Below are positions 48,299-60,893 of a stretch of DNA of 64,000 nt, one piece after another (position 1 is the stretch's first letter; every line of letters starts with the position of its first letter). The translations under genes were made by a program, and so were the position numbers. Source of the DNA: Maratus speciosus (Eukaryota; Arthropoda; Arachnida; Araneae; Salticidae); assembly GCA_963932465.1 (NCBI GenBank), contig OZ010794.1:440945502-441009501 (forward strand), read 5' to 3'. Under the pieces are notes generated by a model, which made no database searches, had not been told where the DNA came from, and saw only the letters and a program-made list of their open reading frames with translations.

Positions 48299-49629
48299 TA
48301 GAGGTCTGCACGGGCCCGAGGCCCGTACCCGGCAGAATTAGGACAATTTTTTCAACGGGCCGGCCCGACAGACAAAATAAACGGGCCGGGCCGGCAAAAA
48401 TTTGAACGGGCTTGCAGGGCCGGGGCGGGCCGATAAAAAAATTAATCGGGCCTGTCGGCCCGATGTAAGAATTCAAGCGAAGCAGATAAAATACAAGCCA
48501 TTTTCAATGAATACGATTTTCTCGAGAAGTATAAGTGTGCGTCACGAGCCGATACGAATTTAACAACATCAATACAGAAATGTAACACGTCCATCGTAGA
48601 GATCGGCATCGTACAGTTACAAGATGTCTGATTCCGAGTTTAATTTTTTTCAGCAGACTCGTGCCGGGACGGAATTGGTCTTAATCGATCTCAGGATGTG
48701 TAGGACTGTCATTGTGTTTTGTAGTATTAATAGTGATAATGAAGTTCTGTTAACAGTATCTTTGGAAATATACCTTAAGGTGGTTCTCATATTCACTGCT
48801 CAACAATGCGAAACTTTCAGACACATTTTCTGACTCATTTTTAACTATAAAGGCATAAAATTGACAGGCCTGACTATTGAAGGCATTTGGAAACGAATAG
48901 CTTTCTACATATTTGATAAATTACTTACAGAGATAACAGAGGTTCTTGTCACGTGACTGTACGTTTTTCTCCTTTCCTGTGCTATCGCTTCCGGAAATTT
49001 GATTCAAAACGCTAACTTTGGCAGTATTTTTAGAAAGATATATTGCTTTTATCTATGAAAAAAACGACATTTACATAGCTTCTGAATAAGAATACCTGCC
49101 AATCTTACGTGTTTCCGAAAAGAAATGAATTCATAAATGTGTCGAAATGTAGCTCCTTTGGATTTGAGAAAAGCCTTAAAAATGGGAAAAATATTTTCAC
49201 AAATCTACTTTTTATTATACAGCTTCAAAAGTTATCATGTTTTTAATCCTTTATTCTGAACTACATTAATCTTTTAATGAATCCTTATTTGAATTTTGAA
49301 ATGTCTGTAGACACGATGGCTAAAACACTGTAGGTAATCGTTAATGTTTACTATTGTGTGTTTTCTGTTTTGCGAACATCATAGTAATCTAAACTATACT
49401 GTAAAATGTTCCCATAAATATGTATGTAGTATTCATTAAAAGAATCTTAATTGTATGTCGAAAAAAAAATGGATTTTTATTTGTAGACATTGTGTCGGGC
49501 CGGGCAGGCCTGTTTTCACTGATTTTTGTACGGGCCGAGATCTGTAAAAATGCAAACGGGCCGGTCCGGACTTCTAATTTTTACACCGGGCTGGGCCGGG
49601 CCTGGAATTCCGGCCCGTGCAGACCTCTA
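48299..49629. mobile_element. hAT-like element with 18-bp perfect ends
   Basis: TIR TAGAGGTCTGCACGGGCC and its complement at 49612-49629. The TSD is CAACAAAA at 48291-48298 and CAACAAAG at 49630-49637, 7 of 8 matching. Both ends carry repeated CGGGCCGGGCC-type sequence. The 1331-bp interior has no recognisable transposase, so it is non-autonomous. Confidence 0.87.
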
Positions 49630-49637
49630 CAACAAAG

Positions 49638-50400
49638 TCTATAAAAATCAAAATAAAAACTAGTATGTTGTGGCCATCACAAAACTTTCTTCTATATAAA
49701 TCACATCAATTAAATCATTTAAATAATACAAGAAATTACATCAATTTAGCACCAATTCATATCAAAGTATATCTGAATTTGAAGTTTGATGAAAATTCGT
49801 GCATTAGTTCTTGAGATAGAGCTATAGCGGAAATTCTGAAAAATGTAGCATAGCAGCGCCACCTGTTGAGCGATTTGCACCAAAACATAAACAGCAGTAC
49901 TTCATATCAAGGTATACCTGAATCTGAAGTTTGTTGAAAATTCAAGCATTAGTTCTTGAGATAGAACTATTGAGGAAATCGCAAAAATGCAGCATAACAG
50001 CGCCACCTGTAGATCGATTTACACCAAAATGTACAAAACGTCAATCCCTGTCAAGGACTAACGGAAACTGAAGTTTGATGAAAATCCGTGCATTAGTTCT
50101 GTAGATTGAGCTATTGTGAAAAATGTTGCATAGCAGCGCCACCTGTTGAGCGATTTACACCAAAAACTAATCAGCACCAATTTATATCAGGGACTAACTG
50201 AATATAAAATTTTATTAAATTCCGTTCATTAGTTTTTGAGATAGAGCGTCCACAAAATTTGTGTCACACACAGACAGATATTTTGCAAAAACACGTTTTT
50301 CGTGTTCTCTGGCCCCTAAAACGTGTAAATCCGTCGAAAACCTGAATTCGAAAATTTTCATGAATCCAATACTTTCTTCTTGTAAAGATAGAAGAAAATA
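49638..50400. repeat. 140-bp tandem array, about four units
   Basis: CAGCGCC occurs at 49854, 49998 and 50134, each followed by ACCTGT. Units also hold GAAGTTTGATGAAAAT and GCATTAGTTCTTGAGATAGA. The array runs into a tail with ACACACAGACAGATATTTT. Confidence 0.85.
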
Positions 50401-50569
50401 AAAAATATTAGCAAGTTGCATTGAAAGGTCTTTCTTTTAGGTTTTAGATTTTAATCCAATAAATTTGACAATTTCTGATGTTCATGTTGTGGAAGGAAAA
50501 AAAAATCGAACGTTTAAATCTTTTTGCAACTTTTTTTGGTTCTAAATCATTAAGGATTTTTTTTTTAAA

Positions 50570-51143
50570 ACCAATTGGAAAAATGGTTATTGTCCTCGGT
50601 CAGGGTAGGAAATCAAAAACATATCTGAAGCGTTTTATTAGTTGAATCCCGCATTTTATTCGTTTTCTGATTGGTCTATACAGTAGTCTGTATTTTCCCT
50701 TTGCTTTCACCTGAGATGGATACTTCTGTTGCCACTATGACAAAAAAGTAATAAAAACTACAAAATAATAATAATAATAACTCAGAAACAAATTGAGATA
50801 CAGCTTTCAAACAAATTGTATTTAAAAGTACATTTTTTTCTCTATACGACGGTGTAAAAAGTAATATTGTGGGATGCTTAGAAGTTTAAAAATGAAATTT
50901 CATTTAAAATTGGTCCAGGAATATTAATGTTTAATCCATGGCGTACGTAATGTATGACCAGCTCCGTAGAAGTTTAAAAATTTACAGTACCGAAAATTGT
51001 AAAACTGAAATTTCTTTTAAAATTTGTTCATGATGGGTCCAGAAATGTTAATGTTTAATCCATGGCGTACGCAATGTATGATCAGCTGCGTGCGATTTTT
51101 TGTCTTAAATTTTAGTCTTTGAAAAAATCATTTTCCAAATGGT
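50570..51143. mobile_element. Repeat X2, MITE-like
   Basis: Same ends and interior as X1: ACCAATTGGAAAAATGG at the left, CATTTTCCAAATGGT at the right. It has a partial internal duplication of the CCATGGCGTACG phrase (50937 and 51059). A poly-T tract of about 28 nt follows at 51165-51192. Confidence 0.65.
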
Positions 51144-51439
51144 CGTTGTAATTTGTTAAATTGCTTTTTTTTTTTTTTTTTTTTTTTTTTTTGTAATTCC
51201 TATGCAGAAAATAAGTTGTAAATTTTGGAAGCAATTGACAATTTTCACAACTTTTTTTCTGCGACTCGACAAAATTTGCGACACTTTTCCCTCATAACCG
51301 ATTGACGAAATTTCATGTTTTTTCTGCGACCCATTGACAAAATTCACGATTTTTTTTCCACGAATAGTTAATAAAATTTACATTTTTTTTTTTTTTTGTC
51401 GCCGATTGACGAAATTCACAATTTTCTTTGCGATCGACA

Positions 51440-51915
51440 TTTTTGTGTATTCATTGTTTTAGTCCACGAACGAATAGCGAAATTTTGCAGGTCTTTTTCG
51501 TGATCGTTTGACGAAAATCGTGATTTTATTTCAGGATCATTTGACGAGTGCTGCTTGATACCACGATCGTGTGACGAAAATCGCGGGTTGATATCACGAT
51601 CGCGTGACTAAAATCGTGGATTGACATCACGATCGTGACGAAAATCGCAGGTTGACATCGCGATCGTTTGAAGAAAATCGCTGTTTTATTTCAGGATCGT
51701 TTGACGAAAATAGCAATTTTATTTTGCGATTGTTTGACGAAAATCGCTGTTTGATTTCACGATTATTGGACGAAAATCGCTGTTTTATTTCAGGATTATT
51801 TGACGAAAATCGCGGTTTTATTTCACGATTGTTTGACAAAAATCGCAGAATTTTCCCTGTGGTCAATTGATGAAAATTGCAGTTTTTCAAGCGATCATTA
51901 GACGAAAATCGCGGA
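51440..51915. repeat. 30-bp minisatellite
   Basis: Units of the form TTTGACGAAAATCGC plus TTTTATTTCAGGATCG repeat at 29-31 bp for about 15 copies. Because 30 is a multiple of three, both strands show open frames with a ten-residue repeat (SSNNREIKQRF on the minus strand). These are not taken as genes. A looser version extends left to about 51240. Confidence 0.9.
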
Positions 51916-52062
51916 TTCTTAAAAATTAAAACAGGCGGAAAAGTGACATCCCTGTAAATTCACATATACATTCACATTCTCCTTGTACACAGGATGTCCT
52001 AAAACTTGAAATGTGGTTCACGTTTTACCTGTTGCAGATGGCAAGGCAATGTAAATTGAAAA

Positions 52063-54040
52063 AGTGTCCAAAGTAAGGTAAGAAACAAGTTTATGTTATA
52101 ATGAAATAGTCCACCCATTTGTTTTCAAAAGTTAAACTTTTAAATTTATACGACGCTTCCCAGACAAAATCGGTCAATTAGAATTTTTTTCTCTTTTGCT
52201 CCAACAAGATCATTATAAAACTGCATACCTGTAGCTTTAATATTAAACGAATTTGAATAATAATGGACAAAAATTGACCTATACTACTTTTTATTTATTT
52301 TCTACAATTTAAAATATTTCATCAGGGAAAAAAGGGACCATTTACAAATTGACAATGGAGTTCTTTAAATCAAACAAGAAAGAAAAAATCATGCGTCAAG
52401 TATATAGATTATGAATCACTTTCCAACACATTCAGAATAAGCAACAAGACTTCACCGTTTAATAAGTTGAAATAGGATGTCTAATTGAACCATTTCGAAA
52501 TGCACAACACGATTGAAAACCCAATTTCAGCAATTCTCATCTACAGTCGGAAAATTATCCGAATTCTTTGAGCAGCCCTGTATATATGATATATAGGTTT
52601 GTATCTATAAAGTACATGCATGCAGAAATTTCCCCTTCATCAATTTCCGCTAATAAGGAAAATGGTACGCGAATTCTTTTATGCAGTCCTGTATACGAGG
52701 TATAGAATTTATACAGAATGAGTAACATGCAAAAAATTAGTTAAATTCAAAAGCCCTATTCTAGAGTAATTATATTGTGGTGGAATTCAGTGAGTCATAA
52801 ATTTCAATACATTTGAAATAGCGTAATGTCATTAAAATAGACTGCAAACGATTTTCCCCTATTGGCCATAATGTAACGGAATTCTTTTGAATGCTCCTAC
52901 AAATGAACTATATTAATGCTACATACTTCACATTCAATATCGAACATGGCATGGTAAACATCATTAACATAAATCAACTGCATGAAATTTCGAATATATT
53001 TACGCGAGCTACAGCATGGACAGAAAAACCAAATTCATAAACACTTTAAAAAAGTGTTCAAAGTAAGGTAAGAAAGAAGTTTATGTTAATGGAATAGTCC
53101 ACCAATTTATTTTCAGAAAGTTAAGCTTTTAATCCTAGACAAAATTAGTCAATTAGAATTTTTTTCTTTATTTTGTTCCAACAACATCACTACAAGGAGA
53201 GGAAAAAAAAACCCTGCATATCTGTAACTTTAAAATTAATTGAATTATAATAAAGGACAAAAGCTGACATATACCCCTTTTTCGTACCATTTAAAATATT
53301 TCAATAACAAAAACAAGAACCATTGACAATGGCATTCTTCAGAGCAAATATTTGTTAACAAACGTGAAAAAAAAAATAAAAATAATCCCAAATATTTATA
53401 AATATAGCATTATACGGGCAGAGATCATGGTAAGAGACAAATAATCCTAGAAATGCCACGTAATTGAAACAGAAACGAAAAATCCTGCATCAGGCATAGA
53501 TTATGAAACAGTTTCTAGCAGTAACAGAATATTAATTAGAAGTTTCCTTTTTTTTCATAGAATGCAATAATATTTCTGAATAATTAATTTAAAAAACACA
53601 CAACTCAGTAAAAATCCATTTTCAGCAGTTGTTCTTCATATCCGGTAATGTATGTGGATTCTGTCGTGCAGCCCCATTTTGATCTATAGAATTTATATAC
53701 ACCACGTAATGACATAATACACTAAAAATTAGATAAGTTTTAAAATGTATACCACAGCAGAAAACGCACTTCCAGCAATTGTCGACCATAATTAATCTTG
53801 TAACTGAATTATGTAAATAAATCATATCATATGTAAATTTCCAACTGGGCGAAAAATGTCCAGACCAAGAATCTCTTGGCTGAAGCCACAAATGCTGTGC
53901 GATCTGAGCTACCCTGGACGAATCTGGTGGAACTCACATGGTAGAGCATTGGCGGCTTCAGCCATGAGATCCCTGGTTCAGACATTTTTCGCCCAATTGG
54001 AAATTTACATATATGGTTTATTTACCAATTAGAATAATTG
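52063..54040. repeat. Tandem duplication of about 980 bp
   Basis: GTTCAAAGTAAGGTAAGAAA-like sequence opens two direct copies at 52063 and 53046. Both continue with GAATAGTCCACC, TCAATTAGAATTTTTTTC and AAAATATTTCA in the same order. Copies have diverged by indels. Confidence 0.7.
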
Positions 54041-54260
54041 TGTTAAAATTAATCTAGTGTAATTACGTATCCAGCGATTTCTGGAGTTCCATTACCTGCG
54101 ATTTATTCTGTTGAGCTGAACCAGATGCTATAATCAATTAGGTTAGCTGGGTGTAAAAATTCCACCAGATTCGTCCGGGATAGCTCAGATGGTAGAGCAT
54201 TGGCGGCTTCAGCCAAGAGATCCCTGGTTCGAACATTTTTCGCCCAGCTGGAAATTTACA
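53820..54260. repeat. Damaged tRNA-like repeat units
   Basis: Core at 53859-53919 (minus) has lost its B-box region. The core at 53931-53993 (plus) has lost both ends. The core at 54173-54234 (plus) is cut within the T arm (GGTTCGAAC then the flank). Flanks match the units at 1.4-3.3 kb. Confidence 0.72.
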
Positions 54261-54724
54261 TCTGGTATGATATATGTATGCTATGCACTCCATAATCTTG
54301 AATATGTATTGTGGTGCATCTTATGTGCTTCTTTTTAAATTATTATTTTGGAAGTATAATATGATTAAAATACACCACTGATTTCCCCCCACAGATCATA
54401 ATGTAATGAAATTCTTTTGTGCGTCTCAGTAAATGAATTATAAATGCTATTTAGTTTATACTCTTGAAAAAGCATGTTGTACTCCACCTCAGCGATGCTT
54501 GCCAATCCATTATGTTTCAAATATCATAACATCAATAAAATGCATTTTTCTCCATAGACCATAATGTAATGGAATCATTTTCTGTGTTTTTGTAAACAAA
54601 CTATAAATGCTACATATTTCATTTTCCACACTAAACCTCAATAACATATAAAAATTACATGGCAATCTGAATATATTTACGAGAGTTAGAGCAATACCAG
54701 ACAAATCTCCAATACATAACATCT

Positions 54725-55738
54725 CTCCTACCAATAATTCTGTAAATATTTTGGAGTTCTTTACTTCTTACATTGTTGCAAACATAGATTATCTTTTGTT
54801 TAAGGTCATTGCATATGTAATGTATGTCTTTGTTTTCCTGTTCTTGTAATAATATCTGGCAGATTTACATTTCTAATATGATATACGAACATGGTTCCTA
54901 TTTACACATGTCAATTTTTAATTAAGCATAACTCGTTAAATTTTGAAGATACAGATATACAGTTTTTTGTAATAATCTGGTTAAAGCAAAAGGAAAAAAT
55001 TCTAACAGTGGAAGCTATCGGATCTCTGGACATCAGAACACTTTCAGAGGTGAACAAGCATTTGACAACATGTGCAATGTGTGACATTTCACAAACCTCG
55101 GGATAGAGCACATTAAGTGGGTAGTTCTACCACAATATATGCTACCATAGAATTTGAGTTTTACTAAGTGTAACGTACAAATTAATACAGCGATAATGAG
55201 AATAAAATACTAATTGTCTGTTTAGATCCATAATGTGTAGATCACAAAATTTGCTATACTGACATGTGCAACATGATGTCTGAATTCAACACTGTTCCAG
55301 ACTAGTCCAGTACCATTTGCTCGGCACGCCTTAACTTATTGAATTGTCACTTCCCATGTCCCATCTCATTACCAGCCTTGGTGTGATGAATGTGTATGAC
55401 ATGTGCACCTTTATGTGGTCTGTGATCGTATACAAAATCTATGGGGAGATTCCACTTTGTTAAGTTCAAAAGATCAACCTTTTTTAAACACTTTTAACAT
55501 CTTTGATTTTGGATTATTCAAATTACACTATGTAACAAATTTTGAGAAAAAGTTCTGTTTATGGTTTGAAAGTATAGTATTGGTATCTGTTTAATTGAGC
55601 AGCAAGAATGTAGAAAATAGTAGTTATACTCCTGAAACTTCGCTTTTGTGGCTGTCACAGTGGTATTTGCATAGCTGCCAACTTTTACATTTTTTTATTC
55701 TTTTGGTACCACCTTTTTTAATAGGATTTTTTCTAATA
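54725..55738. other. Anonymous DNA
   Basis: The longest frame (54891-55106, plus) resembles nothing I know. Probably unique intergenic sequence. Confidence 0.4.
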
Positions 55739-56749
55739 CTAGGGGCTCTGCGCCCTACGAACTACGCTCGTCTATCCCCGTTCAGACACTGCAGACTCTA
55801 AAAACATGCTAATTTGATAGGCTTTAAAAAGATTACGGAAGATTGAATTATTAAAAAAACAGTGGCAACCTCCATGTAAATGGGTTTCCCTTTGATTGGG
55901 GAAATTTTAAGACCGGATCAGCTGCTGTTAAGAGATCCAATGGCTGTTTCAGTCTTTGATTAAATAAGAACAGTTAAACATTTGAAAATAAGCTAATATA
56001 AAATGAATTATGTAATCAGTCTTTGTCTTCCAGTATTTTTTAACAATGCTATAAGAAAGTTGTTTTAAATAAGACATTTTAAATCTGACGTAATTTTCGC
56101 CAAAGTTTTCTTTCTCTTTTTAATATTCACGTAAAAAATACTTTTGTTGTTAGAAAGGGAATATTATTTGTGTTGTTTTAGAATTCACAATACTTAAAAA
56201 GATCATCTCAAAATATATTTTTAAATTTAATCTGTTTTGTAATAATATTTGGTCATTTTAAATATTACGTAATTTCTCCTCTTTAGTACTTTTAAATTTA
56301 TTATTTTAAAGTTTTCTTTCTCTTTTTAATATTCACTTGATAATACTTTTGTTACTAGAAAGGAAATATTTTTATTTGCACTGCCTCAGAATGGCAACAA
56401 TAGTTTAAAAGATCATCTAGAAATGTGAAAAAAATGTATCGTATAAATATTTTTAAAAACTGTTTGGCAATATTTTTGTTTCTATGCATAGTTTTTGCTC
56501 CTATAAAACTTTTTTTAATCGAATGATTTTGACCAACTTTAACATTAAATCTCTCTAGAAATAATTATTAGATTTAAAAACTGTCTGGATCAGCGTGTTT
56601 ATCAAACATTTCTCTATAATACTACCCATTTTCATATTTTTGTATGCAGCAGGTCTCTTAATATTAACGAAAAAATAACCCCCAGCCACAAAAAATTCAA
56701 TTACAGCGGCGGTGATAGCGTTATTTACTTTTTTTTTAGAATAGAGAGA
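55739..56749 (-). mobile_element. Helitron-like element H3
   Basis: Left end CTAGGGGCTCTGCGCCC after a host A. Right end AGAATAGAGAGA before a host T, matching the H1 start TCTCTCTATTCT. At 1011 bp it is shorter than H1 and H2 because of an internal deletion. No coding sequence. Confidence 0.8.
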
Positions 56750-56800
56750 TAATATAATCGTCGAAAAGTCTTACTTATTTGAATACAAATTACTGTATAT

Positions 56801-59144
56801 TAGGGTGGAACTAAAAAACGAAGTTTCGAATTTCATATTCTAATAGTGATTATTTTTTTCCTTTTTAACTCCGTAAAAAGAAAATATTTTTCTTTTAATT
56901 TTAAAATGATATTTTCCGGTTCCTCAAAGCGCCTGATTTTCCCTAAAAAAAGAATAAAAGCCAATAATTGAAAAGTGTTTTAAGCTTATTGTTAAATTTA
57001 TATTATGCAAAATTAAAATAATGAAGTGTTAATGTCCTGTAATAAAGAGTATAATTTAGTTTTAGTGCCATGGAAAAGATGGCCCCACTTTATTTGACTT
57101 TTGTAAAAGCTAGCGTAGTGGGCAGTAGCATTGTCTATGATTTATTTGGCTGCGACTCATAAAATGTTATTCTCATTTAGCGAGTGTTTACAGTTTCTTT
57201 GATTATTTTTCAATACACAGTCAGCGTCAAATGTGACAATGTCTACTAACGTGCCTAAATCTAGAAATTTGTTGAAGTGTCTTGTATTTCGTGAAGCAAA
57301 ACAATTAACATATGACACTTTGGCGAATTTTGTCGCCAAAGTGTTGCCGCTGCCTCATCTTTGGCGAACATATGAAGATGTTATGAAACATTAATTATGG
57401 GTTCAATTTAACTTAAAATCTGACAGCTGGAATCTAGAACACACTGTTTTTGACATATCTAAAGCTGTTTCTGATACAATTAGAAGTGTATATTGCTGAC
57501 ACCTTCAATTCCAACGGTTTCTGATACACAAATCATAAAAAATGATTAAAGGCTTTCGTGAGAAATGTCAAAATTTGAAGAAAAATATCAAGATTAGAAA
57601 GAATAATCCCACATCCAATATAAAATTGCAAAATGTTATATAATCGTGCAAAAAACTATTCTTTGTCTAAATGCACTAAATATTATCATGCATCAGAACA
57701 AGAAAGTCACTTTCTCAAGGACCAAAGAGAGGATAAGATGATGGCAATAGGATCAATAGATATAAAAACTACAAAAAAAGTGTAGCAAGACTGGAAAAGG
57801 AAATATCAAGGAAAGAAAAAGTTATTTTAAAAGAAAAAAGTGATGTTTTGATTGAAAGACTTACCAAATGAAGAAAATGGTTAGGAAGGAAATAGTTCAA
57901 TCAGTAGTTCTTCTAAACTTGAATTTGACAATCAACAAGGTGAAAGAACCGGATTATTAGACAGAACTGCAAATATTATTGCAAATGGTACCCTAGAAGG
58001 TATGGGTATTTATCATGATAATAAAGAAAAGGTAACTGACAAAAGGAATTGAAGAAGACAGAGAGAAAAGGAAAGGAAGAATTTGAAAAAACAAGAAAGA
58101 CGAAATGAGTTAATTATAGAAGGTTTGTATTTTGATGGCAGAAAGGATAACAGTATGATAACTGAAGTAAAGGGAAAAAATAGGACGAAGAATCAGCAAA
58201 GAAGAACGCATGATCTTAGTTCAAAAACCCGGATCAAAATATATTGGTCATATTTCATAGACATCTTCTTCTAATATTAATATAGCTACTGCAATTTTGG
58301 TGTATTTTCAAAATAATAATACAGACGTTTCAAGTTTGATATTTATTGGGTAAAACAGAAACACCGCCAATGCAGGACGCAAATCTGGAATTGTCAAAAC
58401 ATTGGAAGCAAGTCTCTAAAAACTTAACAATGGATAATTTGTTTATTACCTGCAAATGAACTTTTTTTAGATACTTATTTCTTGCTGGAAAAACTACGGG
58501 TACAAAAGGATTTTCTGGATGAATAGGAAAGCAACTTGAAAAAATGCGAACATATTGAAATTGTATAGACTATAAAAACATGGATCCTGTCTTGACGGAC
58601 TTTAAAAAAAAGAACTTTAAAAAAGAACTTTAATGAAGAACTTTAAAAAAAGTAGAAACAAGGGGTACATCTGAATTTTAGATTTTCCTTGTAATGCTCA
58701 ACAGCGGAAACTTTGTCCCGCGAGCTGCATCAACCGTCTTTAGATATTAAGTAAGAGATGGCTTTATCTTGGGAAAGTTGAATTTCTGCAATGTAATGAC
58801 AAAGTTTGCCTGAGAAGCCAGTAGGTTGAATATCCAATTGAATTAATCCATAACAAAGGGAGGTATGGAGGGTGGAAGTCGATGTTTAAACACCTCCTTG
58901 TGGTGACTTCTGGGTAGTATTTGCTTAATATCAGCAGATATGAGCTAACAGCTACGTTGTTTACTTTAAGTTACTTTATACTGAAATTTTAAAACTTTGG
59001 CGTCTTTGAGGAACCGGAAAACAAATTAATTTTAAAAAACCTTTTCAGCCAAAAGTTTAGACATCCAAAAAGGAAAAAAGTTTTCACTATTACACATTAA
59101 AACAAAAAAGTTTTTTTTTTACCCTATACTTAAGTTCCACCCTA
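56801..59144 (+). mobile_element. TIR transposon with TAGGGTGGAAC ends
   Basis: Flanked by perfect 8-bp CTGTATAT (56793-56800, 59145-59152). Ends TAGGGTGGAACT and GTTCCACCCTA. TIRs run imperfectly for about 150 bp and include TTTTCCGGTTCCTCAAAG and its complement. It contains decayed coding sequence. The 8-bp duplication would suit hAT or P-type elements, but the protein does not show hAT motifs I know, so the class is open. Confidence 0.87.
57535..58570 (+). pseudogene. Decayed protein of the TAGGGTGGAAC element
   Basis: Plus-strand pieces in shifting frames: MIKGFREKCQNLKKNIK (57542), a lysine-rich coil (about 57780-57880), EGLYFDGRKDNSM (58121), VQKPGSKYIGHIS (58219), an ANAGRKSG-like phrase, RYLFLAGKTTGTKGFSG (58469) and IGKQLEKM after a stop. 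Order and strand are consistent with one former protein. I recall an uncharacterised arthropod and cnidarian protein with similar GKTTG and PGS..GH motifs, from memory only. Confidence 0.6.
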
Positions 59145-59152
59145 CTGTATAT

Positions 59153-59587
59153 TTCATAAGTCAGATACTAATAAAGATTCCTTTTCAATTTACAAGGTAC
59201 CCACAGTTAGTGAGATTTTCCCCATAGCTGTTAAACTGTTGATTCAACTCAGATATGGCTTCAAGAAATTGGAAATATCCAGCAGATACCTTCTGTTTTA
59301 TTTGTGGGGAATTTATTAAAACAAGATGAAATAAATTCCCCATTTCATCATTAGTTAAGATGTGTGAAGTGTACAAAGCTTACTTTGGGATGCCTGTTGG
59401 AGACCAGGACAGATCCTGGGCATCACCTTGAAATCCACAATTAATAATGTTAAATTATTTGTAAATTTCTAAGCATATAAGTTTTCTTAAAAGTTCAGAA
59501 AGTGTAATTTTTAAGAATTTCAAGTTGGCCTGATTTTATTTAATTTTCACTTTCAGATATGCTATAAAATTCAGTTACAAGGCAACT

Positions 59588-59622
<35 letters not shown>

Positions 59623-59655
59623 GCATACAAGAAACATCTTAAAATACACATAAAT
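59153..59655. other. Anonymous DNA with poly-A
   Basis: An A run of about 28 nt lies at 59591-59618. A short minus-strand frame (59185-59376) is not recognised. Confidence 0.4.
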
Positions 59656-59960
59656 TAATGTCTGAATTCATTTTTATTAAAAGTACATATATTAAGAGGG
59701 ACTTTAACACAATACAATAACCCAACAGGAGTGAAAAATTAGCCATGGACAGGACTCGTACCTGGGCCCATAGCGTACCATACTATTGCTTTAACCACTA
59801 AGAAATTGCCAAACTGGGACGTCAGCGAGGGTAGCTTAGTGGTTAAAGCAACAGCACGATACACTGTTGGCCCAGGCTAATTTTTTATTCCTGTTGGGTT
59901 ATTGTATTAATTGTGTCCAAGTCTGACTTAATATATGTACCTTTAATAAAAATCTTACAT
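59656..59960. repeat. Foldback carrying a tRNA-like sequence on both arms
   Basis: Outer arms pair through TATTAAAAGTACATATATTAAG and its complement near 59930. They continue through CAATAACCCAACAGGA and TCCTGTTGGGTTATTG. The inner parts hold GGTAGCTTAGTGGTTAAAGC (plus, 59829), an A-box-like D-arm sequence, and its inverted partner GCTTTAACCACTAAG (59789). The cloverleaf is not complete. No TSD was fixed. Confidence 0.78.
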
Positions 59961-60620
59961 ATTTTTTGAACATGTGCATAAAATTCCATAAAATAATATA
60001 GAAAATTGAAAAAGGCCGAGAAAATTATTGAAAAAACTTCAAGCAGATTTGATTAATTTTAAACATTGCATAGCAAAAATTTAACAGTCATAATGTAATG
60101 CTAATTATTCTAAACATTATTTTGTCCAATATCATCTGAACGAATGAAAATTTTATATCTGGTGTGTCGATACACTCATATAAAAACACCCTATCCTTGA
60201 GTGACGTTTTAAACTCTAATCTCCTTAATATTCTTACATATAAAAGTTTGGAATGACAACATTCTTCTTGTTTATTTGGCATTATAATTCGGTGATTATG
60301 TATTTATTTATCTATTTAAATAAAGTGGCTGACAAGATAATAGACAAGTACTGGATAATTAATTGAAATGTTTTCTTGTTTTGCCTAAAGTGTCAAATGT
60401 GTAAAAAACAGAGATGGGAAATATATCCACATAATCGTATTTGTTCTAAAGCTTTCCAAACCTTAAAGCCTGAAGTCTGTTTTTGGATTTTGAACCAGTT
60501 TCAAATATGCAGATGTCTCTTGCAGTTGGAAAGAAAGGAAAGTCCTGTTCAGGGAAAAGGTATAATAATTTTTTTTTATATATAAAGTGTAAAGATGATG
60601 GCTTCAATCAAATTATCCTT
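59961..60620. other. Anonymous DNA
   Basis: No gene recognised. Two short frames (60088-60282 minus, 60376-60585 plus) have no family resemblance. Confidence 0.4.
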
Positions 60621-60621
60621 A

Positions 60622-60893
60622 AATATTTAAGAAGTGAATTATCACATGTCTAAGCGTAAACCAACAGAGTGAAAAATGTCCACGTCAGGAATCGAACTCG
60701 GGTCCTTGGGATAGTGCTCTACCTTCTAAGCTACGAGGATGTCATCCTCGTAGCTTAGAAGGTAGAGCACTGGAGCGCTATCCCAGGGGCTCGGGTTCGA
60801 TTCCCGTAGTGGACATTTTTCACTCTGTTGGTTTGCGCTTAGTGATATGACGCAATGTGATAATTCGCTTCTTAAATATTCAAACGTAATTTC
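60622..60893. repeat. Near-perfect palindrome of a second tRNA-like sequence
   Basis: Arms meet without a loop at GCTACGAGGATG/CATCCTCGTAGC near 60741. Each arm carries GTAGCTTAGAAGGTAGAGC (A-box-like) and GGTTCGATTCC (B-box, intact on the plus-strand arm), then GTGGACATTTTTCACTCTG and GAAGTGAATTATCACA. The anticodon loop GCGCTAT lacks T33 and the acceptor is mismatched, so this is tRNA-derived and not a tRNA gene. Confidence 0.85.

Larger units (their letters stand above)
52030..54720 (-). repeat. Family S, block 4, reversed
   Basis: Reverse complement of the S landmarks: CCATAATGTAACGGAATTC at 52866, CATAATGTAATGAAATTCTT at 54399, CATAATGTAATGGAATCATT at 54560. Shares CATGCGTCAAG..ATAGATTATG with 8.0 and 8.86 kb in complement. 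It contains damaged tRNA-like units at 53820-54260. Confidence 0.6.

Noticed and set aside
51627..51890. Open frames on both strands with a ten-residue repeat
   Set aside because: The 30-bp minisatellite keeps both strands open. No start context or family supports a protein.
51440..51915. CRISPR-like array
   Set aside because: Repeats abut at 30 bp with no unique spacers, and the DNA is eukaryotic.
55739..59144. One composite element joining H3 and the TAGGGTGGAAC transposon
   Set aside because: Each has its own ends and its own target signature, with about 50 bp between them.
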